This document shows positions 1 through 8,767 of a stretch of 64,000 bases of DNA, piece after piece. The first letter of the stretch is position 1. Every line of letters starts with the position of its first letter. The notes below the pieces were generated by a model. The model worked only from the letters and a program-made list of their open reading frames with translations. It had not been told where the DNA came from and ran no database searches. Source of the stretch: Desulfovibrio mangrovi (lineage in GTDB: Bacteria > Desulfobacterota > Desulfovibrionia > Desulfovibrionales > Desulfovibrionaceae); assembly GCF_026230175.1 (NCBI RefSeq), contig NZ_CP104208.1:620001-684000 (forward strand), in the 5' to 3' direction. The translations under genes were made by a program, and so were the position numbers.

Positions 1-335
1 TTGCGCGGGAGCTGAACATTCATCTTATCGAAACGGTGTGCATTTCCAGCTACAACTGGAAAGATCAGGACGAGCTGCGCATTCTCAAGCACGTGGAAGG
101 CGATGGCGAAGGCTGGCTGATCGTTGATGACCTCGTTGATACGGGAAACACTGCCAAGGTTGTGCGCGAAATGATGCCCAAGGCGTTGTTTGTCACCGTC
201 TACGCCAAGCCCAAGGGGCGTCCTCTGGTGGAGGAAGTCATTGCCGAAGTAAGTCAGGACACGTGGATACTGCTCCCCTGGGACAGTGCGGTGCAGTTCG
301 TGGAGCCTATTGTAAATTTGACGGAAGAAGGGTAA
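1..335 (+). CDS. gpt: Xanthine(-guanine) phosphoribosyltransferase, C-terminal part (5' end outside window)
   Basis: The gene is cut by the window edge; the frame is open from base 3 and stops at 333-335. The visible 110 residues include the PRPP-binding loop of type I phosphoribosyltransferases ([11 protein letters not shown]), which follows the EGDGEGW stretch seen in E. coli Gpt. The C-terminal part ([21 protein letters not shown]) also closely follows E. coli Gpt. The enzyme family converts xanthine and guanine to nucleotides using PRPP. Its position just upstream of a BMP-type nucleoside importer supports a purine-salvage role. Whether it prefers xanthine, guanine or hypoxanthine cannot be read from this fragment. 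Confidence 0.88.
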   Translation, partial: ARELNIHLIETVCISSYNWKDQDELRILKHVEGDGEGWLIVDDLVDTGNTAKVVREMMPKALFVTVYAKPKGRPLVEEVIAEVSQDTWILLPWDSAVQFVEPIVNLTEEG

Positions 336-453
336 TTTTCCTTTTTTGCGATACAGCTTCTGAATCGGCGCGAGGTGGGCGTTCCGCAGCGGATGTCCGC
401 AATTTTGCAACCCATTATCACAAATGACACTTTTCTGCGCTTGGAGGGATGTG

Positions 454-1524
454 ATGCGTAAACTGTTTGGTGTGCTGGCGCTTGTCGCCCTGGTCGCCAT
501 GCTCGGTATCGGGACCGTGCACGCGGCTGACAAGGAACTGAAGGTCGGCTTTGTGTATGTTTCTCCCATCGGGGATGCCGGTTACTCCTTTGCCCATGAC
601 CTTGGCCGTCAGGCCATTGCCAAGATGGACGGAGTTGAAACCTCCTATGTTGAATCCGTGCCGGAAGGTGCAGACGCCGAGCGTGTTATCATGAACATGG
701 CTCGCAAGAACTTCGATATCATCTTCACCACCAGCTACGGCTACATGGACCCCACCCTGAAGGTTGCCCAGAAGTTCCCCAACATCACCTTCATGCACTG
801 CTCCGGTTACAAGACCGCTCCCAACATGTCTGCGTACTTCGGCCGTATTTATCAGGCCCGTTACCTCGCAGGTATGGTTGCCGGCAAGATGACCAAGAGC
901 AACATCCTCGGTTACGCTGCCGCATTCCCCATTCCTGAAGTTATCCGCGGCATCAACGCTTTCACCCTGGGTGCACGTTCCGTGAACCCCAACGTGAAAG
1001 TACACGTTGTATGGACCAAGACCTGGTACGACCCGGCAACCGAAAAGGAAGCCGCCAAGTCCCTGCTTGACGTGGGCGCAGACGTTATCGCCCAGCATCA
1101 GGACTCCCCCGCAGCTCAGGAAGCTGCTCAGGAACGCGGTGTATACAGCGTTGGTTACAACTCCGACATGTCCGCTTTTGCCCCCAAGGCTCACCTGACC
1201 TCCGTTGTGTGGAACTGGGCTCCTTTCTACACCACTGTTGTGGAGAAGGTACGTAAGGGCGAATGGAAGTCCGACCACTACTGGTGGGGCCTTTCCGAAG
1301 GTGTTGTTGACCTCGCTCCCTTCGGCGAAATGGTGCCGCAGGACGTACGTGATCTCGTGAATGCCCGTAAGGCCGAGATCAAGGAAGGCAAGTTCAAGGT
1401 ATTTGCAGGTCCCGTCAAGGATCAGTCCGGCAAGGAACGCGTAGCTGCTGGCGACGTTGCTCCTGACGACATGCTGCTCGGCATGACCTGGTTTGTTGAA
1501 GGCGTTGTCGGTTCCAACGAATAA
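454..1524 (+). CDS. BMP-family ABC transporter substrate-binding protein (purine nucleoside type)
   Basis: The product is 356 aa with a clear signal peptide (MRKLFGVLAL...VHA, cleavage near residue 26) followed by KELKVGFVYVSPIGDAGY, typical of the Bmp/Med (PnrA-like) family. The start at 454 is chosen over an in-frame ATG at 424 because GGAGGG lies just before it and the signal peptide begins there. It binds the ligand in the periplasm and hands it to the permeases encoded next. The family is best known for nucleosides. The order gpt, binding protein, two permeases, ATPase points to import of purine nucleosides or bases. Codon usage is strongly biased, as expected for an abundant protein. 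Confidence 0.9.
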   Translation: MRKLFGVLALVALVAMLGIGTVHAADKELKVGFVYVSPIGDAGYSFAHDLGRQAIAKMDGVETSYVESVPEGADAERVIMNMARKNFDIIFTTSYGYMDPTLKVAQKFPNITFMHCSGYKTAPNMSAYFGRIYQARYLAGMVAGKMTKSNILGYAAAFPIPEVIRGINAFTLGARSVNPNVKVHVVWTKTWYDPATEKEAAKSLLDVGADVIAQHQDSPAAQEAAQERGVYSVGYNSDMSAFAPKAHLTSVVWNWAPFYTTVVEKVRKGEWKSDHYWWGLSEGVVDLAPFGEMVPQDVRDLVNARKAEIKEGKFKVFAGPVKDQSGKERVAAGDVAPDDMLLGMTWFVEGVVGSNE

Positions 1525-1563
1525 CGTCGGTTTCCAATCCGGTTTACTGGAGATTCCCGCTTC

Positions 1564-2664
1564 ATGCTAGGATTCAGAATAGCAAAGAGACAGGAGCCCC
1601 TTCAGTGGGGCTCCTTTTTTATTTTTTTCGCGGCGTTGGCGTTGTCGCTGGGTATAAGCTGCCTGTTGCTCGCCATTCAGGGCAAGCCCTTCATGCGTGC
1701 GCTCTTCCTGTTGTGGGAAGGGGCGTTTGCTCACGGCTACTCGCTGGAAGACACAGCCCTGAAGAGCATCCCCATTTTCCTGTGTTCTCTCGGCGTGGCG
1801 GTGTGTTTCCGTATGCAGGTGTGGAACATCGGTGCGGAAGGGCAATACGCCCTTGGCGCCGTGGGAGCTACCTGGGCGGTTCTTACCTTTCCTGATGCCC
1901 CTGCATGGGCGCTCATGCCGCTCATGTTCTGTGCCGCAGCCCTGCTTGGCGCATTTTGGGCGGCTGTTCCAGCGTTCCTGCGCCTTAAGTTCGAGCTGAA
2001 CGAAATCATTTCAACGCTGATGTTCAACTACATCGGCATTCTGCTGCTCGAATACTTCGTCTACGGCGATTGGAAGGACCCTGCCAGCTTCGGCTTCCCC
2101 ATGACGATCATGTTCCCGGATACGGCCATTATCGGCTCGCTGTTCGGACGCATTCACTGGGGTGCTGCCGTGTGCGCCGTGGTTGCCGCAATGCTTTCCG
2201 TATTCCTGAAGCGCACCCGTCTCGGCTTCGAGCTTATGGCAGGCGGTGAAAACCCGCGTGCTGCACGATATGCTCGCATGCCTTACAGTTTTCTCGTGAT
2301 GCTGGTCATGGTTCTGTGCGGTGCTCTTGCCGGTTGGGCCGGACTTATTGAAACGTCCGCCACCCTAAACCGCCTGCAGCCCAACGTAGTGGTCGGCTAT
2401 GGCTATACCGCCATTGTTGTGGCGTGGCTCGCCCGCCTGCGCATCACGTCCATTGCGGTCTTTTCCATTCTGCTGGCAGGCCTGCGCGTTGGCGTGGAGA
2501 ATCTGCAGCTTGAGCTTCAGGTTCCTGCCGCCTTTGCGGGTATCATGCAGGGCCTTCTGCTCATCACCGTTCTCGCCGGACAGTTCTTCAACTGGTATGA
2601 GATTCAGCGCGTTTCCCGCGTGGAGGCGGAGGCTGCCAAAGCCGATGAGGGAGGGAACGCCTAA
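1564..2664 (+). CDS. BMP/nucleoside-type ABC transporter permease 1
   Basis: A 366 aa polytopic membrane protein of the BPD_transp_2 (LivM/RbsC-like) family, with about 8-10 hydrophobic segments starting near residue 17. Motifs such as RMQVWNIGAEGQYALGA and ELNEIISTLMFNYIG are characteristic of the first permease of BMP-type importers. It starts 39 bases after the binding-protein gene, with GGAG upstream of the ATG. It shares one base with the next permease start (TAATG), so the two are translationally coupled. Unusually, codons 10-22 contain a perfect intrinsic-terminator sequence (separate entry), which may lower permease expression relative to the binding protein. Confidence 0.9.
   Translation: MLGFRIAKRQEPLQWGSFFIFFAALALSLGISCLLLAIQGKPFMRALFLLWEGAFAHGYSLEDTALKSIPIFLCSLGVAVCFRMQVWNIGAEGQYALGAVGATWAVLTFPDAPAWALMPLMFCAAALLGAFWAAVPAFLRLKFELNEIISTLMFNYIGILLLEYFVYGDWKDPASFGFPMTIMFPDTAIIGSLFGRIHWGAAVCAVVAAMLSVFLKRTRLGFELMAGGENPRAARYARMPYSFLVMLVMVLCGALAGWAGLIETSATLNRLQPNVVVGYGYTAIVVAWLARLRITSIAVFSILLAGLRVGVENLQLELQVPAAFAGIMQGLLLITVLAGQFFNWYEIQRVSRVEAEAAKADEGGNA
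1593..1628 (+). terminator. Terminator-like hairpin inside the start of the permease gene
   Basis: GGAGCCCC (1593-1600), a six-base loop, GGGGCTCC (1607-1614), then TTTTTT, one A and seven T. The stem is perfect 8 bp and GC-rich, and the U-tract is ideal. It lies 29 bases into the permease reading frame, so a ribosome initiating at 1564 would cover it. It may act as a translation-sensitive attenuator between the binding protein and the membrane components. Confidence 0.75.
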
Positions 2665-3584
2665 TGGCTCTTGAACTGATTATTCCCATTCTTGCGGCGA
2701 CCGTGCAGTCCGGCACGCCCATTCTTTACGCCACGTTGGGCGAAATGCTCACGGAGCGTTCCGGTGTGCTGAACCTTGGCGTGGAAGGCATGATGATCTT
2801 CGGTGCCTTCGGTGCCTTCCTGTTCACCTATTTCACCGGCAACCCGTGGGTAGGCCTGTTCATGGCCGGTATTTTTGCAGGCATTCTCGGTCTGCTGCAC
2901 GGCGTGGTCTGTCAGGTGTTCCAGGGCAATCAGGTTGTTTCCGGCCTTGCTCTCACCATTCTCGGTGTCGGCCTTGCAGACTTTCTCGGCACTCCCTATG
3001 TGGGCGTGGCGACCACCGGGTTCACTCCCTTTGCTTTCCCGGTGCTTTCTTCCATCCCCGTCATCGGGGGCATTTTCTTCAAGCACGACGCGCTGGTATA
3101 TCTTTCCTACACCTTGCCCTTCATTTTCTGGTTCTTCATGAACCGCACCCGTTGGGGCATGGCGCTTGCCGCTGCCGGTGAGCATCCGGCCGCATGTTCC
3201 GCTGCAGGTCTCAACCCCGTGCTCATGCGCTGGGCAGGCATGTTCTTCGGCGGCTTCTTTGTGGGACTGGGCGGCGCGTACCTCTCTCTTGCCTATACGC
3301 ATCTCTGGACCAGCAACATGACCGGCGGCCGAGGCTGGATTGCCGTGGCTCTGGTCATCTTCGCGTTCTGGCGTCCCGGTCGCGCCGTATTCGGCGCCTA
3401 TCTCTTCGGTGGCATCATGGCCTTCCAGATGCGCCTGCAGGCTCTTGGCGCAACCTTGCCGTCATCGTTGCTGCTGATGCTGCCTTATGCGCTGACCATC
3501 ATCGTACTGCTGTTCTCGTCGGCTCGCGGCAAGGGCCGCGCTGCGCCTGCCGCGCTTGGCGTGAACATTGAGCCCGGAGAATAG
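2664..3584 (+). CDS. BMP/nucleoside-type ABC transporter permease 2
   Basis: A 306 aa membrane protein, the second permease of the importer. The stretch TPILYATLGEMLTERSGVLNLGVEGMM near residue 18 is a hallmark of the second permease in BMP-type systems. About 8 membrane segments follow. It overlaps the previous stop codon by one base and ends 2 bases before the ATPase gene, so all four genes form one transcription unit. It forms the heterodimeric membrane channel with permease 1. Confidence 0.9.
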   Translation: MALELIIPILAATVQSGTPILYATLGEMLTERSGVLNLGVEGMMIFGAFGAFLFTYFTGNPWVGLFMAGIFAGILGLLHGVVCQVFQGNQVVSGLALTILGVGLADFLGTPYVGVATTGFTPFAFPVLSSIPVIGGIFFKHDALVYLSYTLPFIFWFFMNRTRWGMALAAAGEHPAACSAAGLNPVLMRWAGMFFGGFFVGLGGAYLSLAYTHLWTSNMTGGRGWIAVALVIFAFWRPGRAVFGAYLFGGIMAFQMRLQALGATLPSSLLLMLPYALTIIVLLFSSARGKGRAAPAALGVNIEPGE

Positions 3585-3586
3585 TC

Positions 3587-5128
3587 ATGAGCGAACGCGA
3601 GATCATCAATAAGCGAACGAACCGCAACGCCTTTGTGCACCTGCCCCCTCTGGTCAGGCTTGAGCATATCTGCAAGGTGTTCGGCAAGGTCCGGGCCAAC
3701 CACGACATTACCCTCGACATCCGTCCCGGCATGATCAAGGCTTTGCTGGGTGAGAACGGCGCGGGCAAGTCCACGCTCATGTCCATTCTATCCGGCCGGT
3801 TCGGTCAGACTTCCGGCAGCATCTATGTGGACGGCACCCTGACCCGTTTTGATTCGCCCCGCGACGCCATCAATGCGGGCATCGGCATGGTGTATCAGCA
3901 CTTCATGCTGGTCGAGTCCATGACTGTTGCCCAGAACGTGCTGTTGGGGCAGGAGAAGAGTTTCATCATTTCCCCCAAGGCCATGGAAGCCGAGGTGACC
4001 AAGCTGGCAGATATGTATGGTCTGCCCATCGATCCGGCTGCCCGTGTGTGCGATCTTTCCATGGGTGAAAAGCAGCGGGTGGAGATACTCAAGCTTCTGT
4101 ACCGCGACAGCCGTATTCTTATTCTCGATGAACCCACTGCGGTGCTCACCCCCGCCGAGACCGAGCAGCTCTTCGAGGCCATGTGGCGCATGGCGGATCA
4201 GGGTAAATCCATCGTCTTCATTTCGCACAAGCTCAAGGAAGTACTTGCGGTGGCGGATGAAATCGCCATTCTTCGCAAGGGCGAGATTGTTGACGAATTC
4301 CATGAGAGCGACGTGCCGAACGAGACGGTTCTTGCCAACCGCATGGTGGGCAGGGATGTCGTGCTTTCCATTAACGCCGAGCCCGTGAAGCCTGGCGGTG
4401 TGGTGCTGGATATTGCCAACCTGACCGGTGACGGCATGGACTCCATCAGCCTGACGTTGCGCAAAGGCGAAGTTGTCGCCATTGCCGGCGTGGCCGGGAA
4501 CGGCCAGAAGGAGCTGGTGGAAGTTGTCTGCGGCCTGCGCAAGCCCGTTGCCGGCAGGGTGGAGATTCTGGGGCTGGAGTGGAACAAGTTTTATCCGCGC
4601 CCTCCGCGCAAGGGCAAGTCACTCGCCTACATCCCTGAAGACAGACAGGGACTTGCTACCTGCAAGTATCTTGATCTGGTGGATAACTTCCTGCTCACCA
4701 CCCGTCATTCCTTTTCGAACGGTCCGTTTCTGAACCGCAAGGAAGCGACCGAGACCACGGTGAAGATTATTGACGAGTTCAACGTGCAGCCCGGACATAT
4801 TGAAGGCACCGCACGATCCCTTTCCGGCGGCAACCTGCAGAAGCTGGTTATCGGCCGTGAGTTCTTCCGGCAGCCGGACATCATCGTTGCGGAGAACCCC
4901 ACGCAGGGGCTGGATATCTCGGCCACGGAAGAAGTGTGGCAGCGCCTGCTGGAAGCCCGCAACCGTGCAGGCATTCTGCTCATCACGTCCGAATTGAACG
5001 AAGCACTGCAGTTGGCGGACTATATTGCGGTAATGTATCGGGGACGCTTCATGGACGTATTCCATAAGTCCGACACTGCCAAGGTGGATGCCATAGGCCT
5101 GATGATGGCCGGTGTGACAGCGGTGTAG
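3587..5128 (+). CDS. BMP/nucleoside-type ABC transporter ATP-binding protein (two ATPase domains)
   Basis: A 513 aa protein with two fused ABC ATPase domains. The first has Walker A GENGAGKST (residues 55-63), the signature LSMGEKQRVEI and Walker B ILILDEPT. The second has a degenerate Walker A (GVAGNGQKEL), the signature LSGGNLQKLVIG and IVAENPTQGLD in place of a full Walker B. This asymmetry is normal for the RbsA/NupO class, where only the first site is fully catalytic. It starts 2 bases after the permease stop and is the last gene of the operon, followed by an intrinsic terminator. It energises uptake through permeases 1 and 2. Confidence 0.92.
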   Translation: MSEREIINKRTNRNAFVHLPPLVRLEHICKVFGKVRANHDITLDIRPGMIKALLGENGAGKSTLMSILSGRFGQTSGSIYVDGTLTRFDSPRDAINAGIGMVYQHFMLVESMTVAQNVLLGQEKSFIISPKAMEAEVTKLADMYGLPIDPAARVCDLSMGEKQRVEILKLLYRDSRILILDEPTAVLTPAETEQLFEAMWRMADQGKSIVFISHKLKEVLAVADEIAILRKGEIVDEFHESDVPNETVLANRMVGRDVVLSINAEPVKPGGVVLDIANLTGDGMDSISLTLRKGEVVAIAGVAGNGQKELVEVVCGLRKPVAGRVEILGLEWNKFYPRPPRKGKSLAYIPEDRQGLATCKYLDLVDNFLLTTRHSFSNGPFLNRKEATETTVKIIDEFNVQPGHIEGTARSLSGGNLQKLVIGREFFRQPDIIVAENPTQGLDISATEEVWQRLLEARNRAGILLITSELNEALQLADYIAVMYRGRFMDVFHKSDTAKVDAIGLMMAGVTAV

Positions 5129-5165
5129 TCTTTTGTAATTCTTGTATCAGTTGAAATACATGAGT

Positions 5166-5207
5166 CAGGCCCGATACTGCAGTGCGGTTTCGGGCCTGTT
5201 TATTTTT
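5166..5207 (+). terminator. Intrinsic terminator of the BMP importer operon
   Basis: CAGGCCCGA pairs with TCGGGCCTG (with extra AC/GT pairs inside), followed by TTTATTTTTA. It lies 37 bases after the ATPase stop codon. Confidence 0.8.
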
Positions 5208-5250
5208 ACAGCAGATATCCTGTTGTCTGTATTTCGTGTTTCGGAACCTT

Positions 5251-5283
5251 TTGACATGTTGAGCTGATGTCGTGCAATATATC
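5251..5283 (+). promoter_or_regulatory. Possible sigma-70 promoter of the ThiF-like gene
   Basis: A perfect -35 box TTGACA lies at 5251-5256. The -10 is uncertain: AT-rich CAATATATC begins 18 bases downstream, about 45 bases before the start codon. Only the -35 is convincing. Confidence 0.35.
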
Positions 5284-5324
5284 GCAGTACACTTGGCGGA
5301 CTGTGCGGGGGCGCAGGAGAGCAT

Positions 5325-6170
5325 ATGAGTGAATCGGTACTGAAGGCTGCAGTGCTTGAGGCTGCCCGCGAGATGGTGCTGCCTGACGGCTCCGGCAAGG
5401 TGGTATTGTCGCTGGACGATACGAAAGCACTGGCGGAAAAGCATGGCTGCCCCCAGCGCGACGTGGAGCGTATAGCCCTGCTGGAAGGGGTGATGCCCGG
5501 CCGCTACATGCGCAACTACAGCCACATGGATTGTTCCGAGCAACTCAAGCTGCTTGATGCGCATGTGTTGCTTGTCGGGTTGGGCGGTCTTGGCGGTCAC
5601 GTGCTGGATCTGCTCGTCCGTATGGGCGTCGGTACCATTACCGGTGCAGACGGAGACTGTTTTGCCGAGAGCAATCTTAACCGCCAGCTCCTTTCCCGTG
5701 AAGACTCCCTCGATGTTCCCAAGCCGGTTTGCGCTGCACGCCATGTTGCGGCAATCAACAGCTCCACGACCTTTATCGGCATCCATGAATACCTGAGCGG
5801 CGATGCACTTCTTGCGGCCTGTCACGGCAAGACCGTGGTTATCGATGCCTTGGGCGGGCTCAAGTATCGCGCCGAACTGGAACGTGCAGCCGCGACGGCC
5901 GGTGTCCCCCTTGTCTCCGCCGTGGTGGCAGGGCTGAGCGGCTACGTTGTGGCGGTCTTTCCTGGTGAAACCGGACCAGCCGAGATGCTGGGCACCGGTT
6001 CTGCAGCGGAGGATGTGCTCGGTACGCCTTCTCCTGTGGTTGCCTGCGCTGCGTCAATGCAATGTTCAGAAGTGATGCGCATCATCATCGGTCGTCCCCG
6101 GATGCACGGGGTGCTATTCTTCGATCTTGCCGATCGCAGCTTCCAGAACGTGCTGTTCGAGGACGTGTAG
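5325..6170 (+). CDS. ThiF/MoeB/HesA-family E1-like adenylyltransferase
   Basis: A 281 aa protein. The nucleotide-binding glycine motif VLLVGLGGLGGHVLDLL lies near residues 82-98, followed by DGDCFAESNLNRQLL, the conserved Asp and Asn-x-x-Arg-Gln motif of E1-like enzymes. These enzymes adenylate the C terminus of ubiquitin-like sulfur carriers such as ThiS or MoaD. The usual zinc-binding CxxC pairs of MoeB/ThiF are not evident, and the first 80 residues are not recognised. No sulfur-carrier gene lies beside it, so its partner is unknown. The start follows a GGAG-like site (GCAGGAGAGCAT). The fold is secure; the pathway is open. Confidence 0.8.
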   Translation: MSESVLKAAVLEAAREMVLPDGSGKVVLSLDDTKALAEKHGCPQRDVERIALLEGVMPGRYMRNYSHMDCSEQLKLLDAHVLLVGLGGLGGHVLDLLVRMGVGTITGADGDCFAESNLNRQLLSREDSLDVPKPVCAARHVAAINSSTTFIGIHEYLSGDALLAACHGKTVVIDALGGLKYRAELERAAATAGVPLVSAVVAGLSGYVVAVFPGETGPAEMLGTGSAAEDVLGTPSPVVACAASMQCSEVMRIIIGRPRMHGVLFFDLADRSFQNVLFEDV

Positions 6171-6278
6171 TCTGCACGTCTTTTTTCCTGTCCGTAACCC
6201 TTCGTGTTGAAACCGATTTTCGCTCTCACGGCTGGACAGTTCGATCATATCTGCTATCCTGTGATGAGGAGTGCAAAT

Positions 6279-7190
6279 ATGGCATCAGCTGAAAAAACAA
6301 AAGCACATATATCGGCCGTTTGCCGAGTGACGTGGGTCGGCCTGTTCGTTAATGTCGTGCTTTCCGCCATCAAGGTGACGGCGGGTATTGCAGGGAACAG
6401 CCGTGCCGTACTGGCAGACGGTATTCACAGTATTTCCGACATGGTGACGGATGTGGCACTGCTTGTGGGAGTGCATTTCTGGTCCGCTCCGGCGGATGAG
6501 AATCATCCATACGGACATGGGCGGCTGGAAACGCTCGTCACGGTGTGCATCGGGCTGCTGCTTGCCGCTGCGGGTATCGGCATCGGCTGGGACGCCATTT
6601 CGGGGTTCCGGACGGGAGAGATACATCACAGCAAGCCTGTGGCCTTCTGGGCGTCATTTGTCTCTATCGTGGCAAATGAACTGCTGTATCAGTGGACTGT
6701 GCGAGAGGGGCGCAGACTCAATTCCTCGGCCGTTATTGCCAACGCATGGCATCATCGCAGCGATGCGCTCAGTTCCATTCCTGCCGCGTTGGCCGTGGGC
6801 GTGGCCATGCTGCTGCCGGAGTGGGCTTTTGTGGATCTGGTGGGAGCCATTGTGGTTGCCGTATTCATTCTGCATGCCGCGTGGTCCATCTGTTATCCGG
6901 CTCTGGAGATGCTGATAGACAGAACTGCTCCCACAGAGGTCATGGACAGACTCAACGAACTGGCCTGTTCCGTGCCGGGAGTGCTGAGCGTGCACAGGTT
7001 GCGTTCCCGCTACCAAGGGGCCGGCTTGCTTGTGGACATGCACATCGGTGTTGACGGTGGTATTTCCGTCAAGGAAGGGCACGATATTGCCGATGCCGTA
7101 GAGCGTCTGTTGCTGACGGAAGAGCTCGACGTGGCAGAAGTGCTGGTGCACGTTGATCCGTGGCTTCCGGAAGACGAGTCGTGCACCTAA
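6279..7190 (+). CDS. Cation diffusion facilitator family metal efflux transporter
   Basis: A 303 aa membrane protein. The start at 6279 is preferred over upstream in-frame codons because GATGAGGA lies 8 bases ahead. The N-terminal helices carry NSRAVLADGIHSISDMVTD, the conserved Asp-x-x-x-Asp-type metal site of CDF transporters. ENHPYGHGRLE and NAWHHRSDALSS supply the second metal-binding histidines and aspartates. The C-terminal cytosolic domain (about residues 210-303) is the usual ferredoxin-like dimerisation domain. It would export a divalent metal such as Zn, Fe or Mn in exchange for protons; which one cannot be read. It is followed by a bidirectional terminator. Confidence 0.9.
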   Translation: MASAEKTKAHISAVCRVTWVGLFVNVVLSAIKVTAGIAGNSRAVLADGIHSISDMVTDVALLVGVHFWSAPADENHPYGHGRLETLVTVCIGLLLAAAGIGIGWDAISGFRTGEIHHSKPVAFWASFVSIVANELLYQWTVREGRRLNSSAVIANAWHHRSDALSSIPAALAVGVAMLLPEWAFVDLVGAIVVAVFILHAAWSICYPALEMLIDRTAPTEVMDRLNELACSVPGVLSVHRLRSRYQGAGLLVDMHIGVDGGISVKEGHDIADAVERLLLTEELDVAEVLVHVDPWLPEDESCT

Positions 7191-7223
7191 ACTGAGGAGC
7201 AATTAGTCCTCCTACGAGAAATG

Positions 7224-7257
7224 AAAAAGCCGGACAGTACGATGTCCGGCTTTTTTT
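7224..7257. terminator. Bidirectional intrinsic terminator between convergent genes
   Basis: AAAAAGCCGGACA / TGTCCGGCTTTTTTT with a 6-base loop. It has a T-run on both strands, so it serves the transporter (+) and the flavoprotein operon (-). Confidence 0.88.
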
Positions 7258-7273
7258 CTTGCTCGGTGGGTGG

Positions 7274-8752
7274 CTATTCCGTCTCATCCTCGCATTGGCC
7301 TTGATAGCCGAACAGGAAACAAAGTCCCGAGCGTACCTTGGCGGAGAAGATTTTTTCGCCGATGAGCGAACCGGCAACACGTTTGTTGATTTCGCCGAGG
7401 GTGGGGTAGGGGTGTATGGCTCCTGCGAGGGTTGAGAGTTTTACGCCGCCGCCCAGCACGGCTACCCATTCGTTGATGAGCTCGCCCGCGTTAGGGCCGA
7501 CAATTTGTACGCCGAGTACCTTTTCTTTTTTATCCAGCAGCATCTTCAGGCAGCCTTCAGTTGCTCCCTGCGCGATGGCGCGGTCATTGTCTGCGAATCG
7601 TTCGATTCGGACCGTGTAATCAAGTCCCTTATCCTGCGCGGCCTTTTCGTTGAGGCCGATGGATGCAAGCTCCGGTTCCGTATACGTGACCCATGGCAAC
7701 CATGTGTAGTCTGCCTTGCGCGGCAGCTTGAACACCGCGTTGCTGACCACGATGCCGCCTTCATACCCGGCGGCGTGGGTGAACTGGTGGCGGCCCGTTA
7801 CATCACCGCAGGCAAAGATATGTTTGCAGGAAGTACGCATGCGGGCATCCACGTCAATGCCTTTGGGCGAATAGTCCACTCCGGCCTGCTCAAGGCGCAG
7901 ATCCTTTACGTTGGGGGTGCGCCCCAATGCAACAAGCAGATGCGTACCCGCAATGGTCTGCGTTCTGCCTTCATGCTGCACCACTTCTACCTCAATGCCG
8001 TTCCCTTCGTCCGACGAATTGCGGACGGCACGTACGGCCGTATTCAGAAGGAAGCGCACGCCTTCCTGTTCCAGTGCATCCTTCACTACATCAGCCATCT
8101 CCTTGTCCTCTTTGGAGAGGACCTGCCCGGAACGCTGGATGACCGTTACCGTGGAGCCGAGTCTGCGGAAGGATTGCGCCATTTCAAGGGCAATGGGGCC
8201 GCCGCCGAGAATGACGAGGGATTCCGGCAGGTGGTTCAGCGAGAAGATGGACGTGTTGGTCAGGTAGGGCACTTCGTCGAGGCCGGGGATGTTCGGAACA
8301 GAGGCTGTCGAACCGGTGGCTATGACGATTTGTTTGCCGCTGACCATTCTGGTTCCTTCGGCACAGGTGATGCTTATGGTGTGCTCATCCACAAAGGTCG
8401 CATTGCCAAAGAGCACCTTGGCTCCCAGTCCGGTGAAGCGTTCAGGCGAGTCGTGCGGCTGGATGGTCTCAATAACCGAGCGGATGCGTGCGGCAACATG
8501 GGAAAAGTCAACCGGGGGCAGGTCCGGCTGCGGCAGGCCCCAGCGGGCGGCATTGGCCATGCGGTGCCGGTTGCGGGCTGTGGTGATGAGCGTCTTGCTG
8601 GGGACGCAGCCGTAGTGGAGACAATCGCCGCCGAGATTGGCTTCCCGTTCCACAAGCAAGACCTTCACGCCCAGTTGGGCGGCTCCGGCGGTGGTGGTGA
8701 GGCCGGCAGCGCCGCCGCCAAGGACGATCATGTCATAGTCGTAAGCCGTCAT
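7274..8752 (-). CDS. FAD-dependent pyridine nucleotide-disulfide oxidoreductase (MerA/Lpd-like)
   Basis: A 492 aa protein. The N-terminal FAD-binding motif is VLGGGAAGLTTT. The redox-active disulfide motif GGDCLHYGCVPSK follows, with Cys-x4-Cys as in dihydrolipoamide dehydrogenase and mercuric reductase. The NAD(P)H-binding motif ILGGGPIALEMAQSF lies mid-protein, then the ACGDVTG FAD motif. The C-terminal dimerisation domain has HPYPTLGE in place of the usual HAHPTLSE. No N-terminal heavy-metal domain or C-terminal vicinal cysteines are present, so mercury reduction is unlikely. It is probably cotranscribed downstream of the TVP38 gene (15 bases apart), a pairing seen in other bacteria. The electron acceptor is unknown. 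Confidence 0.88.
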   Translation of the reverse strand: MTAYDYDMIVLGGGAAGLTTTAGAAQLGVKVLLVEREANLGGDCLHYGCVPSKTLITTARNRHRMANAARWGLPQPDLPPVDFSHVAARIRSVIETIQPHDSPERFTGLGAKVLFGNATFVDEHTISITCAEGTRMVSGKQIVIATGSTASVPNIPGLDEVPYLTNTSIFSLNHLPESLVILGGGPIALEMAQSFRRLGSTVTVIQRSGQVLSKEDKEMADVVKDALEQEGVRFLLNTAVRAVRNSSDEGNGIEVEVVQHEGRTQTIAGTHLLVALGRTPNVKDLRLEQAGVDYSPKGIDVDARMRTSCKHIFACGDVTGRHQFTHAAGYEGGIVVSNAVFKLPRKADYTWLPWVTYTEPELASIGLNEKAAQDKGLDYTVRIERFADNDRAIAQGATEGCLKMLLDKKEKVLGVQIVGPNAGELINEWVAVLGGGVKLSTLAGAIHPYPTLGEINKRVAGSLIGEKIFSAKVRSGLCFLFGYQGQCEDETE

Positions 8753-8767
8753 GCATACCTCCTGTGG

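Noticed and set aside
7274-8752. Mercuric reductase
   Set aside because: The N-terminal heavy-metal domain and the C-terminal vicinal cysteines are absent and there are no mer genes nearby.
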